A DNA stretch of 64,000 nucleotides from Cellulomonas chitinilytica (GTDB lineage: Bacteria; Actinomycetota; Actinomycetes; Actinomycetales; Cellulomonadaceae), in the NCBI RefSeq assembly GCF_016862675.1, contig NZ_BONK01000015.1, forward strand, positions 62,001 to 126,000. Reading direction: 5' to 3'. Made by a program: the position numbers and the translations under genes. Below are positions 1 through 8,681 of the stretch, piece by piece. The stretch's first letter is position 1. Every line of letters starts with the position of its first letter. Under the pieces are notes generated by a model. It searched no databases. It saw only the letters and a program-made list of their open reading frames with translations, and had not been told where the DNA came from.

Positions 1-893
1 ACCACGTCGGCGTGCCGCATGTCCTCGTTCCACCGCGGGCTGATCACCGTGCGGCTGGACGCGAGCGTGAGGATCGGTGCCGTGATGTGCAGGCCGCGGG
101 CGACGTGCGCGTGCCCTGTCATGACCGCGCGGAGCCAGCCGGCCCGGACGGGGAACGAGGGGACGGGCCGCCACGCCGGGTCGTAGTCCCACTCGCCGTC
201 GGCCAGGGTGCGGGCGTAGTACCCGGGGTCGATGTTCGGCAGGGGAGCCTTCGGTCCGAACCTCGCCAGGCGGCTCACGGCGGGGCCGCTGAGGTGCCGC
301 AGCACCGACGACCCCTGCAGCTCCAGCCATGGGCTGTTGAGCACGAGTCCGGACAGCACCCCGGGGTTGCGGTCGGCCCACAGGGCGGCGACGAGCCCGC
401 CGGTCGAGTGGCCCATGACGGTGATGCGGCCGTGCGTGCCGATCTCCGCGCGGACGACGTCGAGGGCGGCCTCGAGGTCCTCGTCGTAGACGCGCAGGTC
501 GTCCGTGTACCCGGGCGTCTGGTGCGGGCGCAGGCTGCGGCCGTACTTGCGCAGGTCGAGCGCGTAGAACGCGACGCCGCCGCCGTGCCAGTGCTCGGCG
601 AGCCCGCGCTGGAAGAAGTAGTCGGACCAGCCGTGCAGGTAGAGCACGGCGCGGGACGGGCGGACCGGCTCGTCCGTCGGCGGCGCGTACCGGACCAGGC
701 TGGCGACGACGTCGCCCTCGTCGTCGGGCCGCAGGGGGAGCGTGAGGACCTCGTAGTCGTCGCCCAGCACGTCGGGCACCCAGGTCCCCGGTGGCGCGGC
801 CGGGCCGGGGGCCGTCACGGTGCCGTGCGAGCCGGCGGCGCCCCGTGGCACGGCGGGGGCCGCTGCCGCCCGGTGGTGGGACATCAGCGACAT
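1..893 (-). CDS. alpha/beta hydrolase (serine aminopeptidase S33-like), C-terminus cut by window edge
   Basis: Read on the minus strand, this frame gives 297 complete residues and runs off the left edge without a stop. It shows the alpha/beta-hydrolase pattern: an oxyanion-hole turn (YLHGWSDYF), a strand-turn with DLRKYGRS, and the nucleophile elbow GHSTGG. The Asp and His of the triad should lie in the part near or beyond the edge; a typical late segment (DMRHADVV) is just reached. Such proteins are cytosolic esterases or lysophospholipase-like hydrolases; the substrate cannot be told. I chose ATG at 893, preceded by a GGTGAG-like ribosome site; ATG at 884 in the same frame is the alternative. 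It lies upstream of, and in the same direction as, no other recognised gene in the window. Confidence 0.8.
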   Translation of the reverse strand, partial: MSLMSHHRAAAAPAVPRGAAGSHGTVTAPGPAAPPGTWVPDVLGDDYEVLTLPLRPDDEGDVVASLVRYAPPTDEPVRPSRAVLYLHGWSDYFFQRGLAEHWHGGGVAFYALDLRKYGRSLRPHQTPGYTDDLRVYDEDLEAALDVVRAEIGTHGRITVMGHSTGGLVAALWADRNPGVLSGLVLNSPWLELQGSSVLRHLSGPAVSRLARFGPKAPLPNIDPGYYARTLADGEWDYDPAWRPVPSFPVRAGWLRAVMTGHAHVARGLHITAPILTLASSRTVISPRWNEDMRHADV

Positions 894-954
894 GTGCTCA
901 CCATGCCCGTCGGGGTGGCGCGCGGCCAGACGGGGAGCGGGTGAGGTGCGGCCG

Positions 955-1914
955 TCAGACCTCCAGCACGACCTTGCCGAACTGGGCGCCGTCGGCCAGC
1001 CGGGCGAGCCCGTCGCGGGCGCCGGTCAGCGGGAAGGTCGAGTCGACGAGCGGGCGGACGCCCGTGCGGGCGAGGAACGCGAGCAGGTGCACGAGGTCGT
1101 CGCGGGAGCCCATCGTGGTGCCGACGATGCTGATCTCCTGGAAGAACACCTTCGTCAGCTCGGCGGGTGCCGGGTCGCCCGACGTGAGGCCGGCGAGCGC
1201 GATCGTGCCGCCCGGCCGCACCGACCGGACCGAGTGCGTCCAGGTGGCCTTGCCGACGCTCTCGAGGACGAGGTCGACGGGTGCGACGCGGGTGCCGGGC
1301 TCGACGGCCTGCGCGGCGCCGAGCCGCAGGGCGTGCTCCCGGCGGGCCTCGTCGCGGCCGGTCACGACCATCTCGAGCCCCGCGGCGGCGCCGAGCAGCA
1401 CGGCCGCCGTCGCGAGCCCGCCACCCGCCCCCTGCACGAGCACCCGCTGGCCGGGCGTCGCGCGGCCGGTCGTGAACAGCATCCGGTAGGCGGTGAGCCA
1501 CGCCGTCGGCAGGCACGCGGCCTCGACGAACGACAGCCCGGCCGGCTTGTCGACGAGGTTCCACGTCGGCACCGCGACCTGCTCCGCGAGGGTCCCGGGG
1601 TAGCGCTCGGACAGCAGCGACCGGGGCTCGTCGGGCCCGACGCCGTGCCCGCTCGCACCGCCGATGACGCCGTGCACGACGACCTCGCGGCCGTCCGCCG
1701 TGACGCCGGCGGCGTCCGTGCCGAGGATCATCGGCAGCTGCTCGGCCCGCAGGCCCACCCCGCGCAGGGTCCACAGGTCGTGGTGGTTCAGGGCGGCCGC
1801 CCGGACGTCGACCACCGACCAGTGCTCGCGCGGCTCGGGCGCGGGGCGGTCGCCGACCACCAGGCCGGACAACGGGTCGGAGGGCGAGAAACCGGCGGCG
1901 TAGGCGGCGATCAC
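955..1914 (-). CDS. zinc-free MDR-family alcohol dehydrogenase/quinone oxidoreductase
   Basis: A 319-residue medium-chain dehydrogenase/reductase. The N-terminal GroES-like part contains ALNHHDLWTLRGVG where zinc alcohol dehydrogenases have their catalytic Cys, so that Cys is absent, and there is no structural-zinc cysteine loop. This fits the quinone-oxidoreductase-like branch. The Rossmann part has a glycine-rich NAD(P)H loop (VLVQGAGGGLATAA, around residues 153-166) followed by the usual GRDEARRE segment. The expected role is NADPH-dependent reduction of quinones or enones in the cytosol; the substrate is unknown. The start is GTG at 1914, chosen because a TACGGT hexamer lies exactly 6 bases upstream, suggesting a leaderless transcript. 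Confidence 0.85.
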   Translation of the reverse strand: MIAAYAAGFSPSDPLSGLVVGDRPAPEPREHWSVVDVRAAALNHHDLWTLRGVGLRAEQLPMILGTDAAGVTADGREVVVHGVIGGASGHGVGPDEPRSLLSERYPGTLAEQVAVPTWNLVDKPAGLSFVEAACLPTAWLTAYRMLFTTGRATPGQRVLVQGAGGGLATAAVLLGAAAGLEMVVTGRDEARREHALRLGAAQAVEPGTRVAPVDLVLESVGKATWTHSVRSVRPGGTIALAGLTSGDPAPAELTKVFFQEISIVGTTMGSRDDLVHLLAFLARTGVRPLVDSTFPLTGARDGLARLADGAQFGKVVLEV

Positions 1915-1920
1915 CCGGCC

Positions 1921-1926
1921 ACCGTA
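1921..1926 (-). promoter_or_regulatory. candidate -10 element (TACGGT) of a leaderless promoter for the MDR oxidoreductase
   Basis: On the minus strand TACGGT is followed by 6 bases and then the GTG start at 1914. TANNNT 6-8 bases before a start codon is the known pattern of leaderless mRNAs in actinobacteria. No clear -35 was found. Confidence 0.5.
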
Positions 1927-2039
1927 GTCAGCGGTCGGTGCCGCCGCCGGGCAGAAGGTCCGCGCGTCGGGCGCGTCGCCGTGTCCGTGGCAGCGCGCGG
2001 CGGTCTCCTGGTGGTCACGACGACGAGGGACGGTGGCGG

Positions 2040-2720
2040 ATGGGCGGGTCGGCCGCGATCGGGCAGGTGGTCGCGACGATGGACGGGTGGCGCGACGACT
2101 GGCCGCCGAAGGACGGGCTGGGAGTGTTCCTCGACCTGTACCGGACGGTCACGGTGCTGGTCGGGGAACGGGTCACGGACGCGACGTTCCACGACCCGGC
2201 GTTCGTCGAGGACCTCGACGTGCGGTTCGCCGGGCTGTTCCTCGACGTCCCGCGGGACGTCGCCGCGCACCGGCGGGTGTCCCGGGCGTGGGCGCCGCTC
2301 GTCGAACGTCGTGCGACGCCCGGCGTCCTGCCGATCCAGTTCGCGCTCGCGGGGATGAACGCGCACATCAACCACGACCTCGCGCTGGCCCTCGTCGCGA
2401 CGTGCGCGGCCCGTGGCGTGGCACCCGACGACCGGACGGTGCACGCCGACTTCGAGCAGGTGAACGGGGTTCTCGCGGAGGTCGTGCGGCCGATCCGGCA
2501 GTCGTTCCTCGACGCGCACGTGGTGCAGGTCGGGGCCCCGCTGTCGCCGGTCGCCGACCTCGTGTCGAGCTTCTCGATCGACAAGGCCCGCGACGCCGCG
2601 TGGGTGTCCGCGCTGCTGCTGTGGCAGGTGCGGGACGTGCCGTTCCTCGCGGCGGCCGCCCGGGACACCCTCGCCCGGACCGTGGGCCTCGTGGGTCGTC
2701 AGCTGCTCACGGTTGTGTGA
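2040..2720 (+). CDS. DUF5995 family protein
   Basis: A 226-residue soluble protein with no signal peptide or membrane segment. The segment GMNAHINHDLALAL (around residues 106-119) and the surrounding helical, Asp/His-containing sequence match what I remember of DUF5995, an actinobacterial family without an assigned reaction. The start is taken at ATG 2040, preceded by GAGGGACGGTGGCGG, rather than at upstream in-frame starts whose translation (Arg-rich, low complexity) looks non-coding. It is transcribed towards the GGDEF gene, from which it is separated by a small hairpin. Function unknown; the conserved His and Asp residues could form an active or metal site, but that is inference. Confidence 0.65.
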   Translation: MGGSAAIGQVVATMDGWRDDWPPKDGLGVFLDLYRTVTVLVGERVTDATFHDPAFVEDLDVRFAGLFLDVPRDVAAHRRVSRAWAPLVERRATPGVLPIQFALAGMNAHINHDLALALVATCAARGVAPDDRTVHADFEQVNGVLAEVVRPIRQSFLDAHVVQVGAPLSPVADLVSSFSIDKARDAAWVSALLLWQVRDVPFLAAAARDTLARTVGLVGRQLLTVV

Positions 2721-2737
2721 ACGCCGGCCGCCGGCGT
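2721..2737. terminator. small bidirectional hairpin between convergent genes
   Basis: ACGCCGG and CCGGCGT form a perfect 7-bp stem around CCG, between the stop of the DUF5995 gene and the stop of the GGDEF gene. No T-run follows, as usual at this G+C content. Confidence 0.4.
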
Positions 2738-4350
2738 CAGGCGGGGGGCCCGACGACCCGGTTGCGTCCGGCGGCCTTCGCCGCCCGCAGGCGGCTGTCC
2801 GCCAGCGCGAGCAGCTCGATGCTCGTCGTCGCCTCCGTGCCGAGCGCGGCGCCGAAGCTCGCGGTGACGGCGATGCCGGGGGCGAGGGACGCCCAGTCGT
2901 AGCCCTCGACGGCCTGGCGGGTCCGCTCGGCCAGCGCGATCGCACCCTCGCGGGAGACGCCGCGCATCACCATGGCGAACTCCTCACCGCCGAAGCGGGC
3001 GACGGTGTCGCCCTGGCGGCAGCTGCCGCGCATCAGACCGGCCAGCACGCGCAGCACGGAGTCTCCGACCAGGTGGGAGTGGTCGTCGTTGACACGCTTG
3101 AAGTGGTCCACGTCGAGGATCACCACGGAGCTCGTCGTCAGGTCGGACGCGAGCAGCTCGTCGAGGCGGCGACGGTTCGGCAGGCCCGTCAGCGGGTCCT
3201 CCATGGCCTGGCGCCGCAGCTTCTCGGAGTTCTCGTGCAGGTCGGCGGCCTCGTTCGCGAGCGCGAGGGCCCGCGCCTGCGCCTGGGCCGTCTCGAGCCG
3301 GACCGCGGCGACCCCCGCGGCCAGCTGCGCCCGCTCCGACGCCTGGTCGCTGAGCAGGGCGAGCATCCGCTTGTAGTGCGTCAGCGCGCCGGACAGGTCG
3401 CCGGTGTCCTCCAGGAGGCTCGCGAGCGCCCTGCGCGCGTTGATCTCGTGCGAACGGGTCGGGGCCTCGGCGATGCTGAGCCGCAGCAGCTCGGCCGCCT
3501 CCTCCCGCCGTCCCAGGGCGAGCAGGATGATCCCGCGGGTCTGCCGGTGGTGGCCGATGGTCGGCACGGTGTCGCGCGTCGGGTCCGCGGGCCAGCTGTC
3601 CAGCAGGTCCAGGCCCTCCTGCGGGCGGCCGCAGTCCGCGAGCGACTCGGCGAGGTTCGCGACGGCGGTGGCCTCGGTGCGGCGCGCACCCGCCTCCCGG
3701 GCCATCAGCATGGCCCAGCGGGAGAGCACGACGGTGTGCTCGTGCAGCTCGGCGGCCTGCTCGTGGTCGCCGCGTTCGGCGGCCTCGCTGGCCATCCCGC
3801 CGTAGCAGAACGACACGGTGTCGATGGCGGAGCACTCGGACGTCGGGTCGCCGAGCAGGCGGGTGGCCTCGTGGTAGCGCTCGGCGAACGTGAGGGCGCG
3901 CTCCCACTGGCGCAGGGCGGCGTACACGTTGCACATCGCGCGGGCGGCTGCGGAGATCGCCTCGAGGTCGCCGCAGGAGTCCGCGGCCTCCATCGCCGCG
4001 ACGCCCTCCTCCAGGCCACCGGTCGTGTCGCCGGTGTCGACGAGGATCCGCGCCGCCACGTGGTGGGCCTTGGCCAAGGTCGGCAGGTCGTCCATCGCCG
4101 TGCTCAGGTCGATCGCGGTGAGCACGCACGACATGGCCTCGGCGATGTCGTGGCGGACGTACAGGACCCGGGCGAGCACGGTGATCGCGCGCGCGTGCAT
4201 GACGGCGTCCCCGGCGGCCTCCGCGATCGCGACGGCCTGGGCGGCCAGCCCCTTCGCCGTGTCGACGTCGGAGGCGACCAGCGCGGACTCGGCGTCCACC
4301 AGCAGCGCAGCAGGTGTCCGCTCACGCGACTCGAGCACTGAGCCGAGCAT
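2737..4350 (-). CDS. TPR-repeat GGDEF diguanylate cyclase
   Basis: A 537-residue protein. Residues about 20-340 are Ala-rich paired helices typical of tetratricopeptide-like repeats. A short coiled segment (about 340-375) leads to a GGDEF domain. The active-site signature GGEEF is at 454-458 and the inhibitory I-site RxxD (RQGD) lies exactly five residues before it, so the enzyme should make cyclic di-GMP from two GTP and be product-inhibited. No membrane segment or signal peptide is seen, so it acts in the cytosol, with the TPR part probably sensing a partner protein. ATG 4350 is preceded by a strong GGAGGGAA site; upstream in-frame sequence looks non-coding. No EAL or HD-GYP phosphodiesterase is in the window. 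Confidence 0.85.
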   Translation of the reverse strand: MLGSVLESRERTPAALLVDAESALVASDVDTAKGLAAQAVAIAEAAGDAVMHARAITVLARVLYVRHDIAEAMSCVLTAIDLSTAMDDLPTLAKAHHVAARILVDTGDTTGGLEEGVAAMEAADSCGDLEAISAAARAMCNVYAALRQWERALTFAERYHEATRLLGDPTSECSAIDTVSFCYGGMASEAAERGDHEQAAELHEHTVVLSRWAMLMAREAGARRTEATAVANLAESLADCGRPQEGLDLLDSWPADPTRDTVPTIGHHRQTRGIILLALGRREEAAELLRLSIAEAPTRSHEINARRALASLLEDTGDLSGALTHYKRMLALLSDQASERAQLAAGVAAVRLETAQAQARALALANEAADLHENSEKLRRQAMEDPLTGLPNRRRLDELLASDLTTSSVVILDVDHFKRVNDDHSHLVGDSVLRVLAGLMRGSCRQGDTVARFGGEEFAMVMRGVSREGAIALAERTRQAVEGYDWASLAPGIAVTASFGAALGTEATTSIELLALADSRLRAAKAAGRNRVVGPPA

Positions 4351-4479
4351 GGTCCGGGTTCCCTCCGATCGGGTCGTCAGCCGAGAGAGATCGGCGCGGG
4401 ACGGGCGACGATGAGCGTTTGCGTCGAGCGTCACACGACTGCGTCGCGGCACCGCGGGGTGCGCGGCGGCCGGCCGGAC

Positions 4480-5397
4480 CTACGTCAGCTCGCGGGGCCA
4501 GGCGAGGACGTCGACGAGGGCGCCGTTGCGCCACACGGTGATCTCGATCCGCCGGTCGATGGCGTCCTCGACCATGAGCCGCTGGACGGCCGTCGCGGTG
4601 ACGACGCGGTTGCCGTCCAGGGAGACGACGATGTCGCCGCGCCGCAGCCCGGCGACCGCCGCGGCGCTCCCCGGGGACACCTCGACGACCTGCAGCCCCG
4701 TGCGTGAGCCCATCCGGGCGGCCACCTCCGGGGCGAGGGTCACCTGGGTCCCGGCGATGCCGAGCCAGGCCCGGCGCACCCGGCCGTGGTGCATGAGGGC
4801 GTCCACGATGTGCCGGGTCGACGCGTTGACGGGCACCGCGAGGCCGACCCCGATCCCGGCGAGCGCCGTGTTCACGCCGACCATCCGCCCGGCTCCGTCG
4901 GCCAGCACCCCGCCGCTGTTGCCGGGGTTGAGGGCGGCGTCCGTCTGGATGACCTCGTCGACCACGCGTCCCGACGCGGTGGGCAGCGACCGGCCGAGCG
5001 CGGAGACGATGCCCGCGGTCACGCTGCCGGCGAGGCCGAGCGGGTTGCCGAGCGCGATGACGAGCTGGCCGACGCGCAGCCCCGCGGCGTCGCCGAGGGG
5101 AAGGGGCGCGGGGACGTCGTCCCGGGCGTGCAGCACGGCGAGGTCGGACAGGGGGTCGGTGCCCACGACGTCCGCCCGCACCACCGTCCCGTCGAGGAAC
5201 GCCGCCTCGACGGACCGCGCACCGGTGACCACGTGCGCGCTCGTCAGCAGGTGCCCCTCGGAGGTGATGACGCTGGCGCTGCCCGCGCCCGTGCCGCGGC
5301 TCGTCGCGACCGTGAGACTCGCGACGCTCGGCAGCACCGCGGCGGCCACCCCCGAGACGGTGCGCGAGTAGGCGTCGAGCGCCTCGTCGTCGTCCAT
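4480..5397 (-). CDS. HtrA/DegP-like S1C serine protease with PDZ domain
   Basis: A 305-residue trypsin-like protease followed by one PDZ domain. The triad can be read: His55 in TSAHVV, Asp85 in DPLSDLAVL and Ser161 in NPGNSGG. The PDZ domain covers about 205-300 (WLGIAG to GDIVVSLDGN). These are family hallmarks of HtrA proteins, which degrade or chaperone misfolded proteins. Unusually, the protein starts almost directly at the protease fold: there is no signal peptide and no N-terminal transmembrane anchor, whereas actinobacterial HtrA/PepD-type proteins normally have one. It may therefore be cytosolic. ATG 5397 is the only good start near the domain; no cytoplasmic anchor was found in the same frame upstream. 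Confidence 0.85.
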   Translation of the reverse strand: MDDDEALDAYSRTVSGVAAAVLPSVASLTVATSRGTGAGSASVITSEGHLLTSAHVVTGARSVEAAFLDGTVVRADVVGTDPLSDLAVLHARDDVPAPLPLGDAAGLRVGQLVIALGNPLGLAGSVTAGIVSALGRSLPTASGRVVDEVIQTDAALNPGNSGGVLADGAGRMVGVNTALAGIGVGLAVPVNASTRHIVDALMHHGRVRRAWLGIAGTQVTLAPEVAARMGSRTGLQVVEVSPGSAAAVAGLRRGDIVVSLDGNRVVTATAVQRLMVEDAIDRRIEITVWRNGALVDVLAWPRELT

Positions 5398-5465
5398 GCC
5401 CTGCTACAGCGTGCGGCGACGGCCGGGCGATGCCGCCGTTCGCTGTGGGCCGAGCAGCCGGGTCG

Positions 5466-7139
5466 CTACGCCGGCTCGGCCCGGCGGTCCAGCGGCTCGA
5501 GCACGTCCAGCCCGTCGTCCGGGCGGGCCGGGGGGTGGTGCTGCTCCGGCGTCCCACCGCGGCCGCGCATCAGCACCTCGGCGGCGTGGTCGGCGAGCGC
5601 GAACCCGGCCGACCCGTACAGGTGGAACACGGCGTCGGCGCCCTTGCGCTGCAGCTCGGCGACGTCGTCGTCGTACCGGGCGACGGCGGCGACCTTGCCG
5701 GTGAAGCCGGCCGCCTGGAGCCGCGCGAGCGCGATGAGGTTGGCCTTGTGGAACGGCATCGCGAGGACGGCGACCTTGACGCGGCCGGCCCGCTGCACCC
5801 GGTTCCAGAACTCCAGGTCGGTCGCGTCGGCCCGCACCACCTCGTAGCCCTCCTCCTCGAGCGTCGCGACGCGCGTGCGGTCGTGCTCCACGCCGACGAC
5901 GGACAGCCCGTACTCGTCGCGCAGCCGTGCGTACGTCGCGGCACCGACCCGGCCGAGGCCGAGCACGACCGCGTCGGCGTCCCCGATGTCGACGAGCCGG
6001 TCGTCGGGGTGCAGCCGGTCCTTGTCCCGCGCGGGGAGCAGCCGCGACAGGCGGGACGCGAGCTCGACGCCCCGCCGGTTCACGATCGCCGACAGGCCGA
6101 AGCTGAACGCGACGGCGAGGGACGTGATGACCACCCACTGCTCGTCGAGCAGCGCGGCGCTCGCCCCGACGGCGACCACGATGATCCCGAACTCGGAGAA
6201 GTTCGCCAGCACGAGGCCCGCGAGGAACGAGGTGCGGCGCCGCAGCCGCATCATCCACAGGACGACCGAGTACGCCGCGACCTGGAACGGCAGCAGGAGC
6301 AGGAGCAGCGCCGCCAGCGCGACCTCGACGGCGTCCGGTGTGCCGTGCAGCCCGATCTGCACGAAGAACGCGACCAGCATGAGGTCCTTGAACGTCATGA
6401 GGGACCGCGACAGCTCACCGGCCTGCGGGTGGGACGCGAGCAGCGCACCGACGACGAGCGCGCCCACGTCGCCGTCGATGCCGACGAGCTCGAACAGGCC
6501 GAACCCGAGCACGACCGCGACGAACACCCCGAACAGCGCCTGCAGCTCGCCGTGGCCGACCCGGTCCCAGACCCGGTGCAGCACCCACGAGCCCGGCAGG
6601 AGCAGCACGAGCAGCAGGGCCCACGGGCTCGGCGGCTCACCGCTCGCGAAGGACAGGAAGACGACGGCGGCGACGTCCTGCATGACGAGCACGCCGACGG
6701 CGATGCGCCCGTACAGCGACGTGGTGTCGGAGCGGTCGTCGAGGACCTTGACGACGAAGACGGTCGACGAGAACGACAGCGCGAAGCCGACCAGCGCGAG
6801 CGCCCCCCACGACTCGCCCGCGACGTACCCGAACCCGATCACGGCGAGCAGCCCGAGGAACCCGACCGCGATCGCGACGCTCAGCGCCAGGTGCACCGCG
6901 GTGGTCAGCCAGATCTCGCGCCGCAGCAGCGTCCGGACGTCGAGCTTCAGCCCGATCGCGAAGAGCAGCAGGACCACGCCGAGGTTCGCGATCGCGTCGA
7001 GGTAGGGGAGCTCGGGTGCGCCGCCCGCGCCGAGCGCGAACCCGGCGGCGAGGAACCCCACGAGCGGCGGCAGGCGCAGCAGCACCGCGAGGAGCCCTCC
7101 GACGAGGGCGGCCCCGAGGTACAGGGCTGCTGCTGCCAT
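5466..7139 (-). CDS. CPA2 family cation:proton antiporter with RCK/TrkA-N domain (KefB/YbaL-like)
   Basis: A 557-residue membrane protein. Residues 1 to about 375 contain roughly a dozen hydrophobic helices of the Na+/H+ exchanger fold of the CPA2 group. The C-terminal part (about 385-500) is an RCK_N/TrkA-N Rossmann domain with the nucleotide loop VVLGLGRVGAAT, which in this family binds NAD(H) or other nucleotides and gates K+ or Na+ exchange. The role is probably K+/H+ antiport in pH and osmotic control at the cytoplasmic membrane. The start is ATG 7139 with GAGAGGAC just upstream. The promoter region is shared with the divergent toxin-antitoxin pair. Confidence 0.85.
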   Translation of the reverse strand: MAAAALYLGAALVGGLLAVLLRLPPLVGFLAAGFALGAGGAPELPYLDAIANLGVVLLLFAIGLKLDVRTLLRREIWLTTAVHLALSVAIAVGFLGLLAVIGFGYVAGESWGALALVGFALSFSSTVFVVKVLDDRSDTTSLYGRIAVGVLVMQDVAAVVFLSFASGEPPSPWALLLVLLLPGSWVLHRVWDRVGHGELQALFGVFVAVVLGFGLFELVGIDGDVGALVVGALLASHPQAGELSRSLMTFKDLMLVAFFVQIGLHGTPDAVEVALAALLLLLLPFQVAAYSVVLWMMRLRRRTSFLAGLVLANFSEFGIIVVAVGASAALLDEQWVVITSLAVAFSFGLSAIVNRRGVELASRLSRLLPARDKDRLHPDDRLVDIGDADAVVLGLGRVGAATYARLRDEYGLSVVGVEHDRTRVATLEEEGYEVVRADATDLEFWNRVQRAGRVKVAVLAMPFHKANLIALARLQAAGFTGKVAAVARYDDDVAELQRKGADAVFHLYGSAGFALADHAAEVLMRGRGGTPEQHHPPARPDDGLDVLEPLDRRAEPA

Positions 7140-7219
7140 GCGGGGTCCTCTCGCGCGGGCCGGATGGTGGGGTCCATCTTGCCTGCTGCGGCGTCTTCCC
7201 ACCGTGGCGAACCGCGACG

Positions 7220-7225
7220 TACGCT
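7220..7225 (+). promoter_or_regulatory. candidate -10 element (TACGCT) of a leaderless promoter for the vapB-like gene
   Basis: TACGCT is followed by 6 bases and GTG at 7232, with no ribosome site between. This fits a leaderless toxin-antitoxin transcript. Confidence 0.5.
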
Positions 7226-7231
7226 CGTCGG

Positions 7232-7477
7232 GTGAGTGGGACATACACGGTCGTGATGGGAGATCGGGGGCGGTTGGTCGTGCCCGCCGAGCTGCGTCAG
7301 CGCGCCGGTCTCGGCGAAGGCTCCGCGCTGATCATCATCGACACGCCGTCCGGTCTGGTGGTGATGACCCGGGACCAGGCGCGCGACCATGTACGCCGCC
7401 AGCTCGAGGGCGCGGACCTCGTCGCCCAGCTGCTCGACGACCGGCGCCGCGCAGCCGCCGGCGAAGACGCCGCGTGA
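7232..7477 (+). CDS. AbrB/MazE-type antitoxin of a VapBC pair
   Basis: An 81-residue protein with the AbrB-type swapped-hairpin DNA-binding motif near the N-terminus (GDRGRLVVPAELRQRAGLGEG region, split here as GDRGRLVVPAEL then RQRAGLGEG) and an Arg/Asp-rich helical tail that would wrap the toxin. Its family neutralises PIN toxins and represses its own operon. It overlaps the downstream PIN-domain gene by four bases (GTGA), the usual translational coupling. GTG at 7232 fits the leaderless -10 pattern; no better ATG is available in frame at the domain start. The small size and position directly before a PIN gene make the antitoxin call firm; the exact subfamily name is not certain. Confidence 0.8.
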   Translation: MSGTYTVVMGDRGRLVVPAELRQRAGLGEGSALIIIDTPSGLVVMTRDQARDHVRRQLEGADLVAQLLDDRRRAAAGEDAA

Positions 7478-7839
7478 GCGTCCTCGACGCGTCCGCGCTG
7501 CTGGCGTTCCTGCAGGGCGAGGCTGGTGCCGACGTCGTCGAAGGCGAGCTCTCGTCGCAGGCCCGTTGCTCCGCCGTGAACTGGTCGGAGGTCGCGCAGA
7601 AGGTCACGGCGGCGGGCGGGGACTGGCAGGTCGCCCGGGCGCTCCTGCTCAGCTACGGGCTCCAGGTCGTCGACGCCACGGCCGACGACGCCGAGTGGGC
7701 GGCAACGCGGTGGCGTCGTGGCGAGGGCCTCTCGCTCGCCGACCGGTTCTGCCTCGCGCTCGGCGCGAGGCTCGGCGGGACCGTCTGGACCGCAGACACC
7801 GCGTGGGCATCCGACGGGAACATCAGCCAGATCCGGTAG
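7474..7839 (+). CDS. VapC-like PIN-domain ribonuclease toxin
   Basis: A 121-residue PIN domain. The four acidic residues expected to bind Mg2+ are visible: Asp5 in VLDASALL, Glu39 in NWSEV, Asp90 in SLADRF and Asp108 in WTADTAW. PIN toxins of this kind cut tRNA or rRNA and stop translation until re-bound by the antitoxin. The GTG start at 7474 overlaps the antitoxin stop, so the toxin should be made only when the antitoxin frame is translated. All catalytic positions are intact, so the toxin looks active. The RNA target cannot be inferred from sequence. Confidence 0.85.
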   Translation: MSVLDASALLAFLQGEAGADVVEGELSSQARCSAVNWSEVAQKVTAAGGDWQVARALLLSYGLQVVDATADDAEWAATRWRRGEGLSLADRFCLALGARLGGTVWTADTAWASDGNISQIR

Positions 7840-7931
7840 CGCACCTGGACGGCAAGGATCGCGGCATCGACGGGTCACGTTCGCTGATCCAGGAGAGCGG
7901 CTGGCGGGACTCGTCCGAGCGCGCCGGGAGG

Positions 7932-8660
7932 TCAGAGCACCGGCAGCATCCGCCCCAGGTCCGGGACGGCGTCGGACGTGTACTGCGGGTGCAGCGCCTC
8001 GGCGAGCACGTCGACGTCGTACGGCACCCGCCCGGCGGCGAGCCGCACCCACGTGCGGGCGTCCGCGACCTCCAGGCTCCAGCCGCCACGGGCGACGACG
8101 ACGTCGAGCAGCACCTGCGCGACGAGCGTCAGCGCACCCGGGTCGACCGGGTCGGGGCCGGCGCCGGTGCCGCGCGCCCGGCGGACGGAGCGGGCCAGGT
8201 CGTCGGCGTGCACGACGAGCTCGATGACGCGCGACACGGTCATGGTGCTGAGCAGCACGGGCCCGCGGCGGGCCTGCACGACGAGGTCGCCGGGGCCGAG
8301 CTCGTCGAGCTTCGCGAACGCGGCGGCCGCCCGGGCGTCGACCTGGCGGAGCGGGTCGCCGGCGATCTCGGCCGCGAGGTCGCGGGTGGTCTGCGCGATG
8401 TCCTGCGCGCGGCCCGCGTACTGGCCGACGTACTCGCCGAGCGTCAGGGGCACGGTCTCGGGCGGCAGCGGGACGCACACCGCGAGCGCGTCCATGGCCC
8501 GGCCGAGGTGCGCGACGAGCTCGGTGACCGTCCAGCCGTCGAGCACCGACGGGGACCCGCCGACCTCGTCGTCGACCACGTCACCGACCCACGTGCGCAG
8601 GCGGGACCACTGGGTGTGCAGGGCGGCGGAGGCGTCGGGGACGCTCACGGTGGTCGACAT
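7932..8660 (-). CDS. maleylpyruvate isomerase N-terminal domain (DinB-like) protein
   Basis: A 242-residue protein. The N-terminal half is a DinB-like helical bundle as in mycothiol-dependent maleylpyruvate isomerases: WTVTELVAHLGRAMDAL places a His in the first metal-site helix, and VIELVVHADDLARSV supplies the second His cluster. Such proteins bind a divalent metal and often use mycothiol as thiol cofactor, which fits the presence of mshA elsewhere in the window. Neither a maleylpyruvate pathway nor other aromatic catabolism genes are nearby, so the actual substrate is open. ATG 8660 is preceded by CACGAT six bases upstream, a possible leaderless -10. Confidence 0.75.
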   Translation of the reverse strand: MSTTVSVPDASAALHTQWSRLRTWVGDVVDDEVGGSPSVLDGWTVTELVAHLGRAMDALAVCVPLPPETVPLTLGEYVGQYAGRAQDIAQTTRDLAAEIAGDPLRQVDARAAAAFAKLDELGPGDLVVQARRGPVLLSTMTVSRVIELVVHADDLARSVRRARGTGAGPDPVDPGALTLVAQVLLDVVVARGGWSLEVADARTWVRLAAGRVPYDVDVLAEALHPQYTSDAVPDLGRMLPVL

Positions 8661-8681
8661 CCGCCCATCGTGCCGCAGGCG

